In this document: positions 44,220 to 47,298 of the stretch, piece by piece | How positions within the stretch are numbered: the stretch's first letter is position 1 | How the letters are laid out: each line of letters opens with the position of its first letter | Source of the DNA: Legionellales bacterium | Lineage (GTDB): Bacteria; Pseudomonadota; Gammaproteobacteria; Eutrophobiales; Eutrophobiaceae | Assembly: GCA_002692205.1 (NCBI GenBank) | Contig: NZJM01000061.1 | Span: 1-47,298, forward strand | Reading direction: 5' to 3' | Length of the DNA stretch: 47,298 nucleotides | The notes under the pieces: generated by a model | Told to the model about the DNA's origin: nothing | What the model saw: the letters and a program-made list of their open reading frames with translations, nothing else | Databases searched by the model: none | Translations under genes and position numbers: made by a program

Positions 44220-45422
44220 TTAGTATGCGTCTTTTATAAATCTTTTGATTCGTATAGTAGCCTCAATACATTCAGTAATATCTGAAACAAGAGCTATACG
44301 AATTCTCCCATAACCTGGGTTAATGCCATGAAAATCTCGAGAAAGATATGATCCTGGCAGGACTTTTACATTCTCTCTTGTATATAGCTCTCTTGCAAAG
44401 TCTATATCAGAATGCGGTATTCTTGGCCATAAGTAGAACCCTCCCAGCGGTATAGATACTTTCAAAATAGTGGTTAATTCATCACAGACTTTTGTGAATT
44501 TTTCTCTATATAGATTGCGATTCTCCTTAACATGTTTTTCATCATTCCATGCCGCAATACTTGTTTTTTGAACATGTAATGGCATCGCGCAACCATGGTA
44601 AGTTCGATAATGGTAAAATTTTTTTATCAAGTTTTTATCTCCAGCGACAAAACCCGATCTAAGTCCTGGTAGATTAGATCGTTTTGAAAGACTATGGAAT
44701 ACCAAACAACCTTTATATTCACTATTACCTAATTTATTCGCGTATTCAAGTAATCCTATAGGAGGCTTTGCTTCGTCTCGATATATTTCTGAATAACATT
44801 CATCAGAAGCAACAACAAAACCATGTTCATCTGAGAGCTCCAAAAGTTTTTTTACAAAATCAAAATTGATTATTGCTCCACTTGGGTTGCCTGGAGAACA
44901 TAAATAAAATAATTGGCATCGTTGCCATACCTCTTTTTTGATTAATGATAAATCAGGTATAAAACCATTTTCTTCAGTACAATTTAAATAATATGGTTTA
45001 GCTCCAGCCAGTAAGACGGCGCCCTCGTAGATTTGATAAAATGGATTTGGTAAAATCGCTATTGGATTGTCGTAATTTTTATCTATTACCGTTTGTGCAA
45101 TTGAAAAAAGTGCCTCTCTAGTTCCGTTTACAGGTAATATATTTTTATCTTCATCTATAGTTATTTTAGGAAGATTGAAACGGTTGCATAACCAGTTTGC
45201 AATAGCAACTCTTAATTCATTTGTACCAAGCGTAGTTGGATATACTGAAACTCCATCGAGATTTGATTTGAAAATATCTAATATAAATTCTGGAGTTGAA
45301 TGTTTAGGCTCCCCAATTGCCAGTGATATTATTTTTTTTTCTGTATCGGTTTCAATTTTACCTAGTAATTTTTCTAGTTTTTGAAATGGGTAAGTATGTA
45401 GTTTTTCTAGTTCAGGATTCAT
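44220..45422 (-). CDS. dapC: Succinyldiaminopimelate transaminase
   Basis: 400 aa class I aminotransferase; PLP-Lys region [21 protein letters not shown]; directly upstream of dapD. Confidence 0.9.
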   Translation of the reverse strand: MNPELEKLHTYPFQKLEKLLGKIETDTEKKIISLAIGEPKHSTPEFILDIFKSNLDGVSVYPTTLGTNELRVAIANWLCNRFNLPKITIDEDKNILPVNGTREALFSIAQTVIDKNYDNPIAILPNPFYQIYEGAVLLAGAKPYYLNCTEENGFIPDLSLIKKEVWQRCQLFYLCSPGNPSGAIINFDFVKKLLELSDEHGFVVASDECYSEIYRDEAKPPIGLLEYANKLGNSEYKGCLVFHSLSKRSNLPGLRSGFVAGDKNLIKKFYHYRTYHGCAMPLHVQKTSIAAWNDEKHVKENRNLYREKFTKVCDELTTILKVSIPLGGFYLWPRIPHSDIDFARELYTRENVKVLPGSYLSRDFHGINPGYGRIRIALVSDITECIEATIRIKRFIKDAY

Positions 45423-45450
45423 AACAATAAGTTTTTACAGTTATATTTTT

Positions 45451-45735
45451 TTATGTATTGATTAGTATTCGAATTAAACCCGCTGTCAATATTACCAATG
45501 TTGTGAAAAATATAGATAAATAAATTGTGTCTTTTTCAAAATACGATACAACCATTAAACATGTCATACCTATTATGGTTGATGCAAAATCATACACCTC
45601 AGAAATTTCTCCAGAACGAATAATAACTCCAAGAATAATACATAAGCCACCTAACCATCTTAGTCTGTTTAAATCTGTCTCTCTGTATAGTGGAATTTTA
45701 TAAACTTGATGCATTTTTTGTTCAATAAGCCCCAT
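45451..45735 (-). CDS. Small hypothetical membrane protein
   Basis: 94 aa with about three hydrophobic segments; no family recognised. Confidence 0.6.
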   Translation of the reverse strand: MGLIEQKMHQVYKIPLYRETDLNRLRWLGGLCIILGVIIRSGEISEVYDFASTIIGMTCLMVVSYFEKDTIYLSIFFTTLVILTAGLIRILINT

Positions 45736-46017
45736 ACGTGTATCTCCTAAAAGTTTTGATATTGGGTGTCATCACTAATTAATCTTATCATTAATTATAC
45801 GACATGGTTCTTAGCATCCTCAATCTGAGTCGCTCTATTTTATTAAGGATTTCTTGTATATTATTGTATGTATAGCAACATTATGCTTATTTTCGCAAAA
45901 TAGATTACTGCTGGAGCATTAAAATATCATCTATTTCGTGACATTTTATTACATAGATGTATGCTTTCGTACTTTTTAAAATATTGTTATTTTTTTACAA
46001 ACATTAAAAATTAGAAT

Positions 46018-47106
46018 ATGGCTAAGAAAATTCTACTACTACCTGGTGATGGTATCGGTCCAGAAATCGTTGCCCAAGCCGAGAAAGTGTTATTATTCCT
46101 TATTAGGAAAGGAAAGTTACATGTTGAGCTTGAACATGGATTAATTGGTGGGAGTGCTGTCGACGAAACTGGTTTTCCCTTACCCAGTGAGACAGTAAAA
46201 AAAGCAAAACAATCAACGGCTATATTAATGGGGTCTGTTGGTGGCCCCAAATGGGATTCTATTGATCGCCCATTACGTCCAGAAAGAGGGCTTTTGGCAA
46301 TTAGGGCAGAGCTCGGCCTATTCGCTAATTTACGTCCCGCTTTTTTGTTTTCTGAGTTAGCAAAAGCCTCTACTTTAAATAGGGAAGTAGTTGCTGGTCT
46401 TGATCTTATGATTGTTCGAGAACTTACCGGAGGTATTTATTTTGGTAATCCTCGCGGTATAAGAGAACTTGATGATGGCCAAAGGGAAGGATTTAATACA
46501 CTCGTTTATAATGAGAAAGAAATTAAACGCATTGCCAAAGTTGCATTTGAAACTGCAAGTAAGCGAAATGGTCGACTATGCTCGGTTGATAAAGCAAATG
46601 TTCTCGAGGCCACCGAATTATGGCGAGAAGTTATTGAGAAAATGAAAAAAGATTATCCAGCAGTCGAGTTACAGCATATGTATGTTGATAATGCAGCTAT
46701 GCAATTAGTTAGAAAACCTAAACAATTTGACGTAATTGTAACAACAAATATGTTTGGCGATATTTTATCAGATCTGGCATCAATGTTAACTGGTTCGATT
46801 GGGATGCTTCCCTCCGCATCTTTAGCTCATGATGGAAAGGGAATGTATGAGCCAGCGCACGGGTCAGCACCGGATATTGCCGGTAAAGATATTGCGAATC
46901 CTTTAGCCACTATTTTGTCATTATCGATGCTTTTGAGATATTCTTTATTTGAAGAAGAGCTGGCAGATAAATTGGAGAAATCAGTTGCTAACGTACTAGA
47001 AAGTGGTCTTAGAACACAAGATATTAATTCCGATGGAATGAAATGTATCGGAACGAACGAGATGGGTGATGCAGTTGTAAATAATTATTCAACATTGGTC
47101 AGTTAG
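46018..47106 (+). CDS. leuB: 3-isopropylmalate dehydrogenase
   Basis: 362 aa; [75 protein letters not shown]. Confidence 0.97.
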   Translation: MAKKILLLPGDGIGPEIVAQAEKVLLFLIRKGKLHVELEHGLIGGSAVDETGFPLPSETVKKAKQSTAILMGSVGGPKWDSIDRPLRPERGLLAIRAELGLFANLRPAFLFSELAKASTLNREVVAGLDLMIVRELTGGIYFGNPRGIRELDDGQREGFNTLVYNEKEIKRIAKVAFETASKRNGRLCSVDKANVLEATELWREVIEKMKKDYPAVELQHMYVDNAAMQLVRKPKQFDVIVTTNMFGDILSDLASMLTGSIGMLPSASLAHDGKGMYEPAHGSAPDIAGKDIANPLATILSLSMLLRYSLFEEELADKLEKSVANVLESGLRTQDINSDGMKCIGTNEMGDAVVNNYSTLVS

Positions 47107-47122
47107 GCTATTTGTAAAGCAT

Positions 47123-47298
47123 ATGAAAGAAAAGAAATATAATGTTGCGATTGTAGGTGCTACAGGTTTAGTAGGACAAACTATGCTCTCAATAATAGAG
47201 CAATGCGATTTTCCTGTAGATAAAGTTTTTGCTTTGGCAAGCAGTCGCTCAGCTGGAGAAAAAATACTATTTAAGGGAAATGATTTAGTTGTTGAAGA
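47123..47298 (+). CDS. asd: Aspartate-semialdehyde dehydrogenase, N-terminal part, truncated by the window end
   Basis: Translation MKEKKYNVAIVGATGLVGQTMLSIIEQCDFPVDKVFALASSRSAGEKILFKGNDLVVE. Confidence 0.9.
   Translation, partial: MKEKKYNVAIVGATGLVGQTMLSIIEQCDFPVDKVFALASSRSAGEKILFKGNDLVVE

Overview
The window is about 47.3 kb of AT-rich, gene-dense bacterial chromosome. Gene content and order point to a gammaproteobacterium. Nearly all of it is housekeeping: lgt-thyA-folA; apaGH; ubiK; two glnK-amtB ammonium modules, the first with a TorF-type porin; a cNMP-binding/rhodanese protein; aroE; TRAP dctQM; lptD-surA-pdxA-rsmA; an RND efflux pair; yhbY; metG; mrp; dcd; cysG; lexA; fabAB; ispG; acs; carAB-greA-rlmE-ftsH-glmM; dapC-dapD-arsC-like; leuB-asd. 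I saw no CRISPR array, transposase, prophage, rRNA or tRNA, and no clearly new defence, biosynthetic or mobile system. The most interesting signals are regulatory or architectural. (1) A textbook NtrC palindrome plus a sigma54 -24/-12 element lies upstream of the porin-glnK-amtB unit, and I found no equivalent upstream of the second glnK-amtB pair. (2) Two diverging 20-bp copies of a GTTC-N7-GTTC-like operator, a motif type known for alphaproteobacterial LexA, are embedded in the lexA promoter. (3) A terminator-like hairpin sits between a predicted carA promoter and the carA start, a candidate attenuator. (4) The nitrogen block appears inserted between rsmA and apaG. (5) folP is missing from its usual ftsH-glmM slot. 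No database searches were run. All product calls come from recognising the translated sequences.
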